NCBI GenBank assembly: GCA_016871715.1
Contig: VHCO01000028.1
Location: forward strand, 1 to 49,494
Source of the DNA: Verrucomicrobiota bacterium
Lineage (GTDB): Bacteria; Verrucomicrobiota; Verrucomicrobiia; Limisphaerales; J093
Direction of reading: 5' to 3'
DNA length: 49,494 nt
Under the pieces are notes generated by a model. It was not told the DNA's origin and ran no database searches. It saw only the letters and a program-made list of their open reading frames with translations. Positions within the stretch are counted from its first letter, which is position 1. Every line of letters begins with the position of its first letter. Below, piece by piece: positions 36,309-45,678 of the stretch. A program made the position numbers and the translations under genes.

Positions 36309-36507
36309 ACTCGAGGTTCAGTTCGTAGCGGCCGTGGTCTAGGCGACTGTACAAGACCACGCGTTCGAGCACTCGGCCTTCTGGGGGCCCGGTGCAAAGG
36401 CGACCCAGTTCCTCGAGCGACCAGAACGGCACGGCCTCTTCCGGGTAATCTGCGCGATCGGTCCGCAGGTAGACCGCGCGGCCAATGGGCTGGGCAGGAG
36501 GCGCCAT
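36259..36507 (-). CDS. possible small protein overlapping the end of the previous gene
   Basis: 82 residues from ATG 36507. The sequence IGRAVYLRTDRADYPEEAVP, FWSLEELGRLCTGPPEGRVL and ERVVLYSRLDHGRYELNLEF reads like a compact alpha/beta protein. Its last 17 codons overlap the convergent 524-residue gene by 50 bp, and the tail (NRAHRGPSRD) may be extra. Function not recognised. 36508-36678 upstream holds nothing I can name. Confidence 0.45.
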   Translation of the reverse strand: MAPPAQPIGRAVYLRTDRADYPEEAVPFWSLEELGRLCTGPPEGRVLERVVLYSRLDHGRYELNLEFISAQPNRAHRGPSRD

Positions 36508-36678
36508 TTGCGTGTGCGTTGCCGGGCACACACCGCGGCGAGACCGGGCGTCGCAGCGCCGTAGCGGGTCCGGGAAGCCGAGTGTGCCCACGGCCGATCG
36601 CCAGGAGAATCAGCAGGAGTCGGGCCGGGCCGCGTCGGCGCCCCGCCCGACGCAGGATTGAGAAAGCCGGGGCGCGGG

Positions 36679-38502
36679 CTACTGCCAGATCATGTCGTTG
36701 ACCGTGCGGCCGGCTGGGATGAAGGGGAGCACGTGCTCGGTATAGGGGGTGATGATGTCCAGGACGTAGGGCTGATCCGAATCGAGCATGCGCTGCATGG
36801 CGGCGCGTAGGTCCTTGCGGTAGATGACCCGTTCGCACGGCACATTGAACGCCTTCGCAATCGCCACAAAGTCCGGGTAGATCTGCCGCATGTTCTCCGG
36901 GTCGCCCAAGTAGGTGTGGCCGCGGTTGCCTTGATAGAACCGGTCCTCCCACTGCACCACCATGCCCAAGTGCTGGTTGTTCAGAATCATCGCCTTGGCG
37001 GCAATGCCCTCGATATGGGCCGTGGCCAGTTCCTGAACGTTCATCAGGAACGACCCGTCGCCGTCAATGTCCACCACCTGCCGGTCCGGACAGGCCACCT
37101 TGGCCCCGAGCGCCGCGGGATAGCCGTAGCCCATCGCGCCCAAGCCGGCGCTGGTGAGCAGTTGGCGCGGGTACTTGTAGTTGTAGAACTGCCCCGCCCA
37201 CATCTGATGCTGGCCCACCCCGGTCGTGATGATCGCCTCGCCCTGCGTCAGCTCGTACAACATGGCCACCGCTTCCTGCGGCAAGACCACCTGACGCGCA
37301 TCGCCTCCCATATGGTCGCGGACGTGCTGCGACTTGAGCACCTCTTCGGTCACCTGGTAACGCAGCGGCGCCTTCGCCTTCCACTCGGCCACTTGCTGAT
37401 GCCAGGCGGTGAAGCGCTTTTCCAGGGGCCGCTCGATCAACATCTGGTTCAACCGCCCCAGCGCATAGCGGATGTCACTGACGATCGGCAAGTGCACCTT
37501 GCGGTTCTTGTTGATCTCGGAGGGGTCCAGGTCGATGTGCACGATCGTGCCGTGCTCGCAGAACTTATCCACCTTGCCCGTCACGCGATCGTCGAAGCGC
37601 ACTCCGAACGCCAGCAGCAGATCCGCCTGGGCCACGGCCCAGTTCGCATAGGCCGTCCCGTGCATCCCCAGCCACTTGAGCGAGAGCGGGTGCGTCTCCG
37701 GAAAGGCGCCGCAACCCATGATCGTCGTGGCGATCGGGATCTGAGTCGCCTCGACAAACCGCCGCAACTCGCCCGATGCGCCGCTGCTGATGATGCCGCC
37801 ACCGCAGTAGAGCATGGGGCGCTCGGCCTTCTCGATTAACCCGACGATCTCGTGCAGGGCCAGGTCTTCGGCGCGCCGGTCGGGGCAATAGCCACGCAGG
37901 CTCAGCGCCCCGGGATAGACCGGTTGGGTGCGTTGTTGTTGGATGTTCTTGGGCACATCGATGACTACCGGACCAGGCCGGCCAGTTTGGGCGATGTAGA
38001 ACGCCTCCTTCACAATCCGCGGCAGCTCGTTCAGGTCCGTCACCAAGTAACTGTGCTTGACCACCGGCAACGTCAGCCCGAAGAAATCCGTCTCCTGAAA
38101 TGCCCCTTTGCCAATCATCGCCTGCGGCACCTGGCCTGTAATCGCCACGATTGGCACTGAGTCCATGTAGGCATCCGCCAGACCGCTTACCAGGTTCGTC
38201 GCCCCCGGCCCGCTGGTCGCCATGCACACCCCCGCCCGACCCGTCGCCCGCGCGTAGCCTTCCGCGGCAAAGACCCCTCCCTGTTCGTGGCGCGGCAGGT
38301 AGACCCGGATCTTCTTGGACTTGGTCAGCGCCTGGTGAATCTCCATGCTCGCCCCGCCGGGGTAGGCGAAGATGACATCGACCCCTTCGCGTTCGAGGCA
38401 TTCCACCAAGATCTGGCTCCCTAACATGGTCGGGCCGAGCTCCGCCTTGGGCGCAGTCGGTGAGGTCGCAGCACTGGGTTCGGTTTCGGTCGCTTTGCTC
38501 AT
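36679..38502 (-). CDS. ilvB: acetolactate synthase large subunit
   Basis: 607 residues from ATG 38502 (MSKATETEP). Joins two pyruvates (or pyruvate and 2-oxobutyrate) at the first shared step of Val/Leu/Ile synthesis, using TPP, Mg and FAD. Motifs: [37 protein letters not shown] (catalytic Glu), [19 protein letters not shown], the TPP site [15 protein letters not shown] and [16 protein letters not shown]. No small subunit is in the window. It is preceded by a leader peptide and terminator, so expression should respond to branched-chain amino-acid supply. A TTG at 38514 would add four residues. Confidence 0.96.
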   Translation of the reverse strand: MSKATETEPSAATSPTAPKAELGPTMLGSQILVECLEREGVDVIFAYPGGASMEIHQALTKSKKIRVYLPRHEQGGVFAAEGYARATGRAGVCMATSGPGATNLVSGLADAYMDSVPIVAITGQVPQAMIGKGAFQETDFFGLTLPVVKHSYLVTDLNELPRIVKEAFYIAQTGRPGPVVIDVPKNIQQQRTQPVYPGALSLRGYCPDRRAEDLALHEIVGLIEKAERPMLYCGGGIISSGASGELRRFVEATQIPIATTIMGCGAFPETHPLSLKWLGMHGTAYANWAVAQADLLLAFGVRFDDRVTGKVDKFCEHGTIVHIDLDPSEINKNRKVHLPIVSDIRYALGRLNQMLIERPLEKRFTAWHQQVAEWKAKAPLRYQVTEEVLKSQHVRDHMGGDARQVVLPQEAVAMLYELTQGEAIITTGVGQHQMWAGQFYNYKYPRQLLTSAGLGAMGYGYPAALGAKVACPDRQVVDIDGDGSFLMNVQELATAHIEGIAAKAMILNNQHLGMVVQWEDRFYQGNRGHTYLGDPENMRQIYPDFVAIAKAFNVPCERVIYRKDLRAAMQRMLDSDQPYVLDIITPYTEHVLPFIPAGRTVNDMIWQ

Positions 38503-38540
38503 GGTACGGCTCAAAAATCGGCTCGCCGGGTCGGGGCAAC

Positions 38541-38573
38541 AAAAAACCCACGACCGTCGGCCAGCCGTGGGTT
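38541..38573 (-). terminator. attenuator terminator upstream of ilvB
   Basis: On the minus strand AACCCACG pairs with CGTGGGTT (38566-38573 and 38545-38552), directly followed by a run of T (complement of the A-tract 38541-38546). It lies between the leader peptide stop (38590) and the ilvB ATG (38502), where an attenuator must be. Confidence 0.85.
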
Positions 38574-38589
38574 CATGGTCGAGAACTGC

Positions 38590-38670
38590 CTAAGCACGAC
38601 CAAGCCCCGCGGCCACGCCGCCTACAACGACGAGTGCCAGCAGTCGGATTTGTCGTGCTCGGACCAACAT
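38590..38670 (-). CDS. branched-chain leader peptide of ilvB
   Basis: 26 residues from ATG 38670 to TAG 38590. Core LLALVVV (residues 10-16) with further Val, Leu and one Ile: five Leu, five Val. This is the composition of ilv leader peptides such as IvbL. Ribosome stalling on these codons would free the segment near the leader stop (CTTGGTCGTGCT) to pair with CGACCA at 38576-38581 or with the terminator arm, preventing termination. Too small for a usual gene list; the position and composition decide it. Confidence 0.8.
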   Translation of the reverse strand: MLVRARQIRLLALVVVGGVAAGLGRA

Positions 38671-38678
38671 TGGCGCGC

Positions 38679-38707
38679 ACAGTAACCGTCCCAACCCCAG
38701 CGGTCAA
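38679..38707 (-). promoter_or_regulatory. ilv leader promoter, probably leaderless
   Basis: Minus strand TTGACC (38702-38707), 17 bp, TACTGT (38679-38684). The leader ATG begins 8 bases after the -10 box, so the transcript should start at or within 3 nt of the ATG, with no ribosome site. Confidence 0.65.
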
Positions 38708-38777
38708 GCGGTCAGTGCGGCTGGCGCTGAGCCCCCGGCGCCGGCCGGCGGCCCTGAGCGGCTTGGCCCCGGTTACG

Positions 38778-40055
38778 TCAGCGAGCCGGGACGTTGGCGG
38801 GTGGAGGCGACGCGCGGTGCCGTAGCTCGGCAGCCTGAGCGCGGATCTCGGTCAAGTCCCGGCGCATCTCGCTCCAACCGTACCACAGGGCGTAATCCGG
38901 GTTAGCGTGGAAGGTTCCCTGGAAGGCGCGCATGCGGTGCTCGAGAAACATGACGAAGAGGCGTTGCTCGATCGGAGTGGGCGCGTCATGGAAGGTCAGC
39001 AGGTCCGGAAAGGCGTGGGCGTAGTCCTTGGGCTTGGGCAGGATCCCATCCTGGTAGAGACCGGCCACGATGCGAATCGCCTCCGCCATGAGCCGGTCGG
39101 CCTCACGAATCATCTCGTCACCCTTCGCCAGTTGCGCTTGGGCGAAGTTGACCGAATGGCACTGTTGACAGGTGGCGGTCATGGCCGCCCGCGGGCGTTG
39201 CCAGTCCTCCTCGGTCAAGCGGGCCACATGGGCGGCCTTGACGACCTCGAGGCGCGCGGTGGGTTGGCCTTGGGGATCGAGCACCCCCAGGCCCTGGAGG
39301 ATGGTGGCGCGATCGGCCGCCCATTGCGGGTCGGCCGGCATGGGCAGGCGCACCGCCAGAAAACCCCACGAGGTCATCACGGCGTGGTCCCCATCTTGGA
39401 AGTGGCAGGTTTGGCAAGTCGGGGCTGGGGTCGATGGTGGGAGTGTGCCGTTTTGCTTGAGCAGGTAGCGAACGCCGTGTTTCGAGGCGGAGTACATCTC
39501 CCACTGGGGGTGGTCAAAGCCCATGTGGCAGGTCTGACAGGCTTGAGGTTGTTGGGCCTCTTTCTTCGAGAAGGTGTGGCGGGTATGACACGCATCGCAC
39601 GAGGCCAACCCGAATCCAGCCCCGGCCTTCTTCAGCTCGACCATCTCCGCCTCGGTCTTCAGGCCGATCTTGTGGCAGCCGCCGCAGCCTTTCATGCCTT
39701 CCATCAGAGCCACCGGCTGCGCATGAGCCGTGGGCATGGCTTTCATGGCCGCCCAGGCGGCGGCGTGTTTGCCGCGCCGGAACTGTTCGACCTGGGTTTC
39801 GTGGCACTCGCCGCAGGTATCCGGCGTGGGAATCTTCGTGCGCGCTACATCCTCGGCGCTCTGGTGACCGTCGCCGTGGCACTCGGCACAGCCCACGTCG
39901 AATTCCTTGTGCGCGCTCTGTTCCCAGTCAGCCACCAGGCTCGGGTTGGTCTTCCGGTGACAATCCACGCAGGACTCAGCGGTGAGGGTGAGTGCCGGCA
40001 GGAGCAGTCCGGCAGCGGCTGCGGCCAGCCATCGAAGGTGCGCGATCGAGCTCAT
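38778..40055 (-). CDS. octaheme cytochrome c, hydroxylamine oxidoreductase family
   Basis: 425 residues with a Sec signal (LAAAAAGLLLPALTLTAES). Eight CxxCH sites: CVDCH, CAECH, CGECH, CGGCH, CDACH, CQTCH, CQTCH, CQQCH. The HAO-family signature EMYSASKHGVRYLL follows the sixth. The C-terminal helical part has FHANPDYALWYGWSEM, like the epsilon-HAO group. Acts in the periplasm in multi-electron nitrogen chemistry such as nitrite reduction or hydroxylamine oxidation; which one cannot be decided here, although the classical crosslinking Tyr would need alignment. No partner redox gene adjoins it. Confidence 0.9.
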   Translation of the reverse strand: MSSIAHLRWLAAAAAGLLLPALTLTAESCVDCHRKTNPSLVADWEQSAHKEFDVGCAECHGDGHQSAEDVARTKIPTPDTCGECHETQVEQFRRGKHAAAWAAMKAMPTAHAQPVALMEGMKGCGGCHKIGLKTEAEMVELKKAGAGFGLASCDACHTRHTFSKKEAQQPQACQTCHMGFDHPQWEMYSASKHGVRYLLKQNGTLPPSTPAPTCQTCHFQDGDHAVMTSWGFLAVRLPMPADPQWAADRATILQGLGVLDPQGQPTARLEVVKAAHVARLTEEDWQRPRAAMTATCQQCHSVNFAQAQLAKGDEMIREADRLMAEAIRIVAGLYQDGILPKPKDYAHAFPDLLTFHDAPTPIEQRLFVMFLEHRMRAFQGTFHANPDYALWYGWSEMRRDLTEIRAQAAELRHRASPPPANVPAR

Positions 40056-40256
40056 ACGTCGGTTGCTTGTTGGGTCGGGTCTGGTGCGCGTCGCGGGCGG
40101 CGGCTCGAGCGTCTGGCTCGCTAGCCGGCGGACCGCCCCGATCGCGCAGGTCGATGGTGGAATCAGATTCGGTGATTCGTCAAGGGTCCTGTGTGAAGAT
40201 TTGCACCCCGGCAGACTCTGGATCCTAGGCGACCGGAGGTGCGTCCCGCGTCCCTC
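40056..40256. other. intergenic stretch between divergent genes
   Basis: Upstream of the cytochrome (minus) and, after the palindromic element, of the GH2 gene (plus). Only the element at 40257 stands out in 40056-40465. Confidence 0.5.
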
Positions 40257-40409
40257 GCCTAGTACTGTGACCGTTAGATTTCGTGACAGGGCGCCTCACT
40301 CCGCGCGCGCCGTTCGGAAAAGCGATTGCTGGCGGCGGCGCGCACGGAGTGACGCGCCCTACCTGCACGGTTGGCCACGTAGCGAAATCTGTTTGTCGCT
40401 GTGCTAGGG
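40257..40409. mobile_element. nested palindromic element, third copy
   Basis: Inner arms ACAGGGCGCCTCACTCC... (40286-40312) and its inverted copy (40336-40362) have a few mismatches. Outer inverted repeats: CCTAGTACTGTGACCG with AGATTTCG on the left and CCTAGCACAGCGAC with AGATTTCG when the right side (about 40380-40409) is reversed. The TACTG-TGA core recalls TACTGATGAG at 12825. Confidence 0.7.
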
Positions 40410-40465
40410 GTTGCCTCGACCCGCGGCGAACTGGCATGCTGCGCCCGAAACACGACCACCTAGCG

Positions 40466-43330
40466 ATGAGAGCGCGCAACCTTGACCTCAAGACGCTGAT
40501 GACCCAAGCGGGCCGAGTCGGGTACGTCTGTGCTTGCCTGACCATCGCCGTGCCGCCCAACAGTCAGGCGGACGAAACCCGCTCGCTCGCCGGCACCTGG
40601 CGCCTGCGGTTGGATTCGGCCGACGAAGGCCAGGCGCAGAGCTGGTTTGCCAAGCCGCTACCCCGGGAGGCCACGATTCGCCTGCCGACGACCACCGACC
40701 TGGCTGGGTACGGCCACGAGCTCGACACCCGCACCATGCGCTACCCGGTCGATTTTCCGTACACACTCTTTCCCGCCGGCAAGGACCCGGGGCGAGCCGA
40801 TGAACGGGGGTTCTTGGTCCGGTCACGGTTTTTCTTGGGGCCGGTTTGGTACGAGCGGGAGATCGCCATCCCCGAGTCGTGGCGGGGGCGCGTGATCCGC
40901 GTGCGCTTCGAGCGCGCGCTGTGGCAGACGGACCTCTGGATCGACGGTCGCTCGGTGGGGACCGCCCAGAGCCTGGTGGCGCCCCATGAGCACATCCTGG
41001 GCCGGTTGGACCCGGGCCGGCACCGGCTCACGGTGCGTGTGGACAACCGGATGATCTTGAACATCTCAACCATCACACATGCCTACGGCCCGGAGACCCA
41101 GTCGCGCTGGAACGGGCTTTTGGGTCGACTCGAACTGCTCGCCGCCCCACCCGTCGCGCTCCGCCGCTTGGAGGTTCATCCGGCCCACGACCGGCGCTCG
41201 GTTCGGGCGGTGGCCGTCATCGATAATGGCCTCGGACGCCCGGTCAGCGGCCGGCTGCGCCTGCACCTGGAAGGTGAGGGGAGCCGGGCCGCGCTCGCCC
41301 GCGCCGAGAGGACGGTGGTCGTGGCCGCCGACGGGGCGCGTCCGGAGTTGGTGCTCGAGCTGGAGCGACCGGCCCGGGCCTGGGACGAGTTCGCTCCGGT
41401 GCGGTACCGTCTCATCGCGGCCTGGGTGCCTGAGGGTGGATGGCCGACATCGCTCGAGACCTGGTTTGGCTTCCGCCAGGTCGAGCGTGTCGACCGCTCG
41501 ATCCGGGTGAACGGCCGCCCCGTCTTCCTGCGCGGGACACTCGATTGCTGCGTTTTTCCGCGCACGGGTCATCCGCCCATGACGGTGCCTGAGTGGGAAC
41601 GCATCTTCCGCGTGATCAAGGAACACGGCTTCAATCACGTCCGGTTTCACACCTGGTGCCCTCCAGAGGCTGCGTTCGAGGCGGGGGATCGGCTCGGGCT
41701 TTACCTCGCGCCCGAGACGGCCGCATGGGTTGACGATTGGACGCGGCGGACCGCCAGCCAGCCGCCGGCGATCGGCCGCGACCCGGCGATCAATGCCTTC
41801 GTCCAGGACGAAATCCGGCGGGTGCTCGAGACCTATGGCAACCACCCTTCCTTCCTCTTGTTTGGCATCGGCAACGAATTCGGGCTCGAGGGCACGGATT
41901 GGGAGGCGGTCCATGGTTGGGTGGCGGAGGCCAAAGCGCGCGATCCGCGCCGGCTCTACACCGGAGCGGCGGCGCGGCGGAATCTTGCCGCCGACGATTT
42001 CTGGCTCACGCACGACGCTCACGGCATAGCGACGCGTGGCTTGGGCCCGGCTCACACGGACTGGGACTTCAGCGCGGCGGCCCAGGCGTCAGCCGTGCCG
42101 ATCATCGCCCACGAGACCGGCCAACGCCCGGTGTTTCCGGACTACGACGATCTCCTGCCCAAGTTCACCGGGCCGCTGCAGCCCTGGAACTACGTCCGCC
42201 TGCGCGATCGACTGACGGCGCAGGGTCTGGCCGACCAAGTCAAGGCGTTCGAGCGCGCCTCAGCCCAGTTCCAATTCGTGCAGTACAAAGCCGAGCATGA
42301 AGCCATGCGCCGGACGGCGGATTACGCGGGATACCAGTTGCTCATGCTCAACGATTTCACCGGCCAAAGCGAGGCCCTGGTGGGAGTGCTCGACCCGTTC
42401 TACGAGTCCAAGGGTGTCGTCGCCGCCCCGGCCGTCCGCGCGTGGAACGACGCCACGGTGCCTTTGGCCCGGTTCCCGAGCTACACCTGGTCCACAACCG
42501 ACACCTTTCGCGCCACCCTCGACGTGGCCCATCACGGACCCACCGAACTGGAGCGCGCCCTGGTGCGTTGGGAGATGGTGACCGAGACGGGGCGGGTGCT
42601 GGGGCGCGGCGCCTTTCCCGGGTTGCGCGCACCGACGGGTGCCGTCACACGCGCAGGCGAGATCGAAGTCCCCCTCGGCGAGTTGCAGAATGCCACAACC
42701 CTCACGCTCCGCTGGCAGGTCGGCCGCGCGACCAACGCTTGGCGGGTGTGGGCCTACCCGGCCGGCCCGCCCGCGCTAGCCCCCACCCAGGTCGTGGTCG
42801 CCTCCGCCTTCGATGAACCGGCGGAGCGCGCCTTGGCGGCGGGTCGGACGGTGGTGTTCCTGGCCCATGGCACTCGGGGACCGCACGCAGCGCGCACGGG
42901 TTTCAGCTCCGTCTACTGGTCTGCCGGGTGGTGGGGCAATGCCTTCTCCGGGTTGGGCATCGTCTGCGACCCGGCGCACCCGGCCTTGGCGCAGTTTCCA
43001 AACCGGGGACATAGCGACTGGCAATGGCGCGACCTGACCGAGGGCGCGACCACGTTCCGACTCGAGGGCGCGCCGCCCGGCTATCGGCCCATCGTCCAAC
43101 TGGTGCCCGACTTCCATTACAACCAACGGCTCGCCCACGTCTTCGAGGCGCGCGTGGGGCCTGGACGGCTGTTGGTCTGCGGCTACGACTTGACCACGGA
43201 CCTGGACCGGCGCCATGCGGCTCGGCAATTCCGGCGATCCCTGCTCGCGTATGCCGGGTCGACCCCGACCCACCCACCGCGCGAGCTCACGGTCGAGTAC
43301 CTCCGCGCGTTGTTTGCGGCGGCCAAGTGA
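40466..43330 (+). CDS. secreted glycoside hydrolase family 2 protein
   Basis: 954 residues (ATG 40466; 40436 and 40499 also possible). Signal peptide GYVCACLTIAVPPNSQA. The N-terminal jelly roll (SLAGTWRLRLDS, VWYEREIAIPESWRGRVI, LDPGRHRLTVRVDNR) is the GH2 sugar-binding domain. The TIM barrel follows: GTLDCCVFPRTGHPPMTVPE, HGFNHVRFHTWCPPEAAFEA, the acid/base Glu in LFGIGNEFG (about residue 470) and a nucleophile in IIAHETGQ (about 549). The C-terminal 350 residues are beta-rich and unfamiliar. Likely a beta-galactosidase/glucuronidase-type enzyme in the periplasm or outside; substrate unknown. No sugar transporter is adjacent. Confidence 0.88.
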   Translation: MRARNLDLKTLMTQAGRVGYVCACLTIAVPPNSQADETRSLAGTWRLRLDSADEGQAQSWFAKPLPREATIRLPTTTDLAGYGHELDTRTMRYPVDFPYTLFPAGKDPGRADERGFLVRSRFFLGPVWYEREIAIPESWRGRVIRVRFERALWQTDLWIDGRSVGTAQSLVAPHEHILGRLDPGRHRLTVRVDNRMILNISTITHAYGPETQSRWNGLLGRLELLAAPPVALRRLEVHPAHDRRSVRAVAVIDNGLGRPVSGRLRLHLEGEGSRAALARAERTVVVAADGARPELVLELERPARAWDEFAPVRYRLIAAWVPEGGWPTSLETWFGFRQVERVDRSIRVNGRPVFLRGTLDCCVFPRTGHPPMTVPEWERIFRVIKEHGFNHVRFHTWCPPEAAFEAGDRLGLYLAPETAAWVDDWTRRTASQPPAIGRDPAINAFVQDEIRRVLETYGNHPSFLLFGIGNEFGLEGTDWEAVHGWVAEAKARDPRRLYTGAAARRNLAADDFWLTHDAHGIATRGLGPAHTDWDFSAAAQASAVPIIAHETGQRPVFPDYDDLLPKFTGPLQPWNYVRLRDRLTAQGLADQVKAFERASAQFQFVQYKAEHEAMRRTADYAGYQLLMLNDFTGQSEALVGVLDPFYESKGVVAAPAVRAWNDATVPLARFPSYTWSTTDTFRATLDVAHHGPTELERALVRWEMVTETGRVLGRGAFPGLRAPTGAVTRAGEIEVPLGELQNATTLTLRWQVGRATNAWRVWAYPAGPPALAPTQVVVASAFDEPAERALAAGRTVVFLAHGTRGPHAARTGFSSVYWSAGWWGNAFSGLGIVCDPAHPALAQFPNRGHSDWQWRDLTEGATTFRLEGAPPGYRPIVQLVPDFHYNQRLAHVFEARVGPGRLLVCGYDLTTDLDRRHAARQFRRSLLAYAGSTPTHPPRELTVEYLRALFAAAK

Positions 43331-43376
43331 GCGGGACGGCCCGGCGCGGCTCACGCCGCTGGTGGCGAGCGCCGAG

Positions 43377-45173
43377 CTAGGGCAGGGCCAAGGGCCAGAA
43401 CTGGGGGATTAACAAGGTGGCGAGCAACCAGACCAGTAGGTTCAAGGGTAGGCCGACCCGGATGAAATCGCGGAACAAATAACCGCCGGCGCCGTAGACC
43501 AGCGTGTTGGTTTGGTAACCGATCGGCGATGCAAAACAGGCCGAGGCGCCGATGACCACGGCAATCAGGAACGGGCGGGGGCTGACCTCGAGGGCTTGCG
43601 CGGCCTGCAGCGCGACGGGCGTGAGCAGCACCGCCACCGCGTTGTTCGATAGAAACGACGTCAGAATCGACGCGGTCAGGATCACCACCGAGAGCACCGC
43701 CACCGGGCCCCAGTCGCCCAACTCATAAATGATGCCGCGCGCAATGAGCTCGGTGCCGCCGGTCTTTTCGAGGGCCTGACCCAAAGCCAACATGCCGAAG
43801 ATCAGGAACAGGAGCTTCCATTCCACCGACTCGTACGCCTCCTCGACGTCCAGACAACCGGTGGCCACGACCCCGGCCGCACCCAGAAAGGCCAAGGCCG
43901 CGATGGGCATGACCTCGAATCCCGCCAGCAGCGCGACCAAACCGATGGCGCTGACGGCCAACCATTGTTTCCGGCGCCGCTTGGCCACATGCGGCACATC
44001 GGCCAGCAAGAGGAAGTCTCGATGGCCGCGCAGTTCGGCGACGGCCGATTCGGTGCCTTCGATGAGCAGCGTATCGCCGTACTGAAGCCGGACATCGGCG
44101 AAGTGCTCGCGCAAGTTGACCGCCTGGCGATGCACCGCCAAGACGATCACGCCGTAGCGCCGGCGAAAGCTGACCTCGCGAATGCTCCGGCCCAGCAGGC
44201 TCGAATTGGGCCCAATGACACACTCGACCACGGCGGCTTTCTGCGTCCCCACCACATCGAGACCGAGCCGGGCCTTGGGCAGCAGCTCCAACCCGCTGAC
44301 GTCCTTCATCTCCATGACTGTGGAAACCGACGTCGAGAGCCGCAGTCGGTCGCCGCGGGCGAGCGCGATCTCGTTGAGTGGGGCGGCGAGGGGTTCGCCT
44401 TCCCGGACGATCTCGAAGACGCGGAGTTGGGGTTGGTTGGCCAGGCTAGTCTCGGTGAGTCGCTTGCCAATCAAGGGCGAGTCGCCCGTGATCACGCCTT
44501 CGGTCACATACTGTTTGCTGGCGCTGCCTTCGAGCAGGGAGGCCAGGGTGTCGCGGCTGGGGAGCAACTTCCGGCCAAGGGTGAGCAAGTACAGGATGCC
44601 GGCCGCGGCCAGAATGGCCCCGATCCTGGTCAACTCGAACATGGCCAGCGGGGCCTGCCCCAGCGAGCGAGCGCTCGAACTGACCAGCAGGTTGGTCGAG
44701 GACCCGATCAGCGTGCACGTCCCCCCCAGGATCGCCGCGAAGGAGAGCGGAATCAGCAGCTTCGACGGTTTCAGGTCGCGCTTGGCCGCCAGCGAAATCA
44801 GGATGGGCAAAAACACCACCACCACCGGCGTGTTGTTGATGAAGGCCGAAATCAATGCCGCCACCGGCAACACCACCACCAAGACCGACCAGTCCGAATC
44901 CCCCATCCAACGGTGCAGGTAGGCGCCCGCCGCCTCGAGCACCCCGGTCCGCTCGAGCGCGGCGCTGAGCACAAACATGCAGCCGACGGTGATTGCGGCG
45001 TCGTTGGCAAAGACCCGGAACGCCTCGGTCGGAGTCAGCACCCCCGCGATCAACAGAGCGCACAAGGCCAACATGGCCACCAGGTCCAGCGAGAGCTTCT
45101 CCCACACCATGAGGGCGAAGGTCACCGCCAGCAGCGCCAGCACGAACCCGGCTTGCCACGTCACCGCCGCCAT
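43377..45173 (-). CDS. SLC13/DASS-type permease with two TrkA-C domains
   Basis: 598 residues. Membrane halves: residues 1-200 (SAFINNTPVVVVFLPILISL and GGTCTLIGSSTNLLVSSSAR) and 405-598 (TSFLSNNAVAVLLTPVALQA). Between them two RCK/TrkA-C regulatory domains (ITGDSPLIGKRLTETSLANQ; IGPNSSLLGRSIREVSFRRR). These transport dicarboxylates, sulfate or similar anions with sodium; the hydrophilic double-RCK type is often linked to sulfate/citrate. Its ribosome site AAGAAGGA lies in the last codons of the upstream truncated MscS gene, four bases apart, so translation is coupled. Confidence 0.93.
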   Translation of the reverse strand: MAAVTWQAGFVLALLAVTFALMVWEKLSLDLVAMLALCALLIAGVLTPTEAFRVFANDAAITVGCMFVLSAALERTGVLEAAGAYLHRWMGDSDWSVLVVVLPVAALISAFINNTPVVVVFLPILISLAAKRDLKPSKLLIPLSFAAILGGTCTLIGSSTNLLVSSSARSLGQAPLAMFELTRIGAILAAAGILYLLTLGRKLLPSRDTLASLLEGSASKQYVTEGVITGDSPLIGKRLTETSLANQPQLRVFEIVREGEPLAAPLNEIALARGDRLRLSTSVSTVMEMKDVSGLELLPKARLGLDVVGTQKAAVVECVIGPNSSLLGRSIREVSFRRRYGVIVLAVHRQAVNLREHFADVRLQYGDTLLIEGTESAVAELRGHRDFLLLADVPHVAKRRRKQWLAVSAIGLVALLAGFEVMPIAALAFLGAAGVVATGCLDVEEAYESVEWKLLFLIFGMLALGQALEKTGGTELIARGIIYELGDWGPVAVLSVVILTASILTSFLSNNAVAVLLTPVALQAAQALEVSPRPFLIAVVIGASACFASPIGYQTNTLVYGAGGYLFRDFIRVGLPLNLLVWLLATLLIPQFWPLALP

Positions 45174-45177
45174 GATT

Positions 45178-45669
45178 CTAGTCCTTCTTGCCGAACTTGT
45201 TGGCTACCCTCACGATGCGTCCGTTGTACAGGTCGCCGTTGATCCAACCGCCGCACTCCATGAGCGTGCTGCGCAACACTCCGATGTCAATGACGTCGCC
45301 CTTGATCCCGCCGAGTTGCACGCGGTCGCCGGTGCGGTAGAACCGCCCAAACGAGAGCGCAATCCAACCGGCGACACTGGCAATCACCTCCTGCAGGGCG
45401 AAGGCAATCCCCGCCCCAGCCACCCCAAAGGCCACCGTCAGTCCGGAGAGGCGATTGCTGAACACCAAGGACAGCATGAAGATCGCCAGAAGATAGCCGC
45501 CCACGCTCACCAGCTTGCGGAGGTGATACCGGCGTTCGGTATTCTGAACGTATCGGCCCAGCGCCCGCTGCGTGACGCGCACGATGACCACCACGACGAG
45601 CACCGCCGCTGCCGCGGCAATGAACTGGCCCAGCACCGGGTCGAATAGCCACTGCTTCAGGACATCCAT
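45178..45669 (-). CDS. truncated MscS-type mechanosensitive channel
   Basis: 163 residues. Two or three membrane segments, with the pore-lining AFGVAGAGIAFALQEVIASV and the start of the beta domain GRFYRTGDRVQLGGIKGDVI. It ends abruptly after NGRIVRVANKFGKKD, where MscS relatives continue with a beta end and the alpha/beta vestibule (typically SFVFKEPVFNYS). So it lacks about half of a soluble domain. It could still assemble with the full-length MscS upstream or be a decaying copy. The stop is 4 bp before the SLC13 ATG. Confidence 0.8.
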   Translation of the reverse strand: MDVLKQWLFDPVLGQFIAAAAAVLVVVVIVRVTQRALGRYVQNTERRYHLRKLVSVGGYLLAIFMLSLVFSNRLSGLTVAFGVAGAGIAFALQEVIASVAGWIALSFGRFYRTGDRVQLGGIKGDVIDIGVLRSTLMECGGWINGDLYNGRIVRVANKFGKKD

Positions 45670-45678
45670 AGGGCGTAG

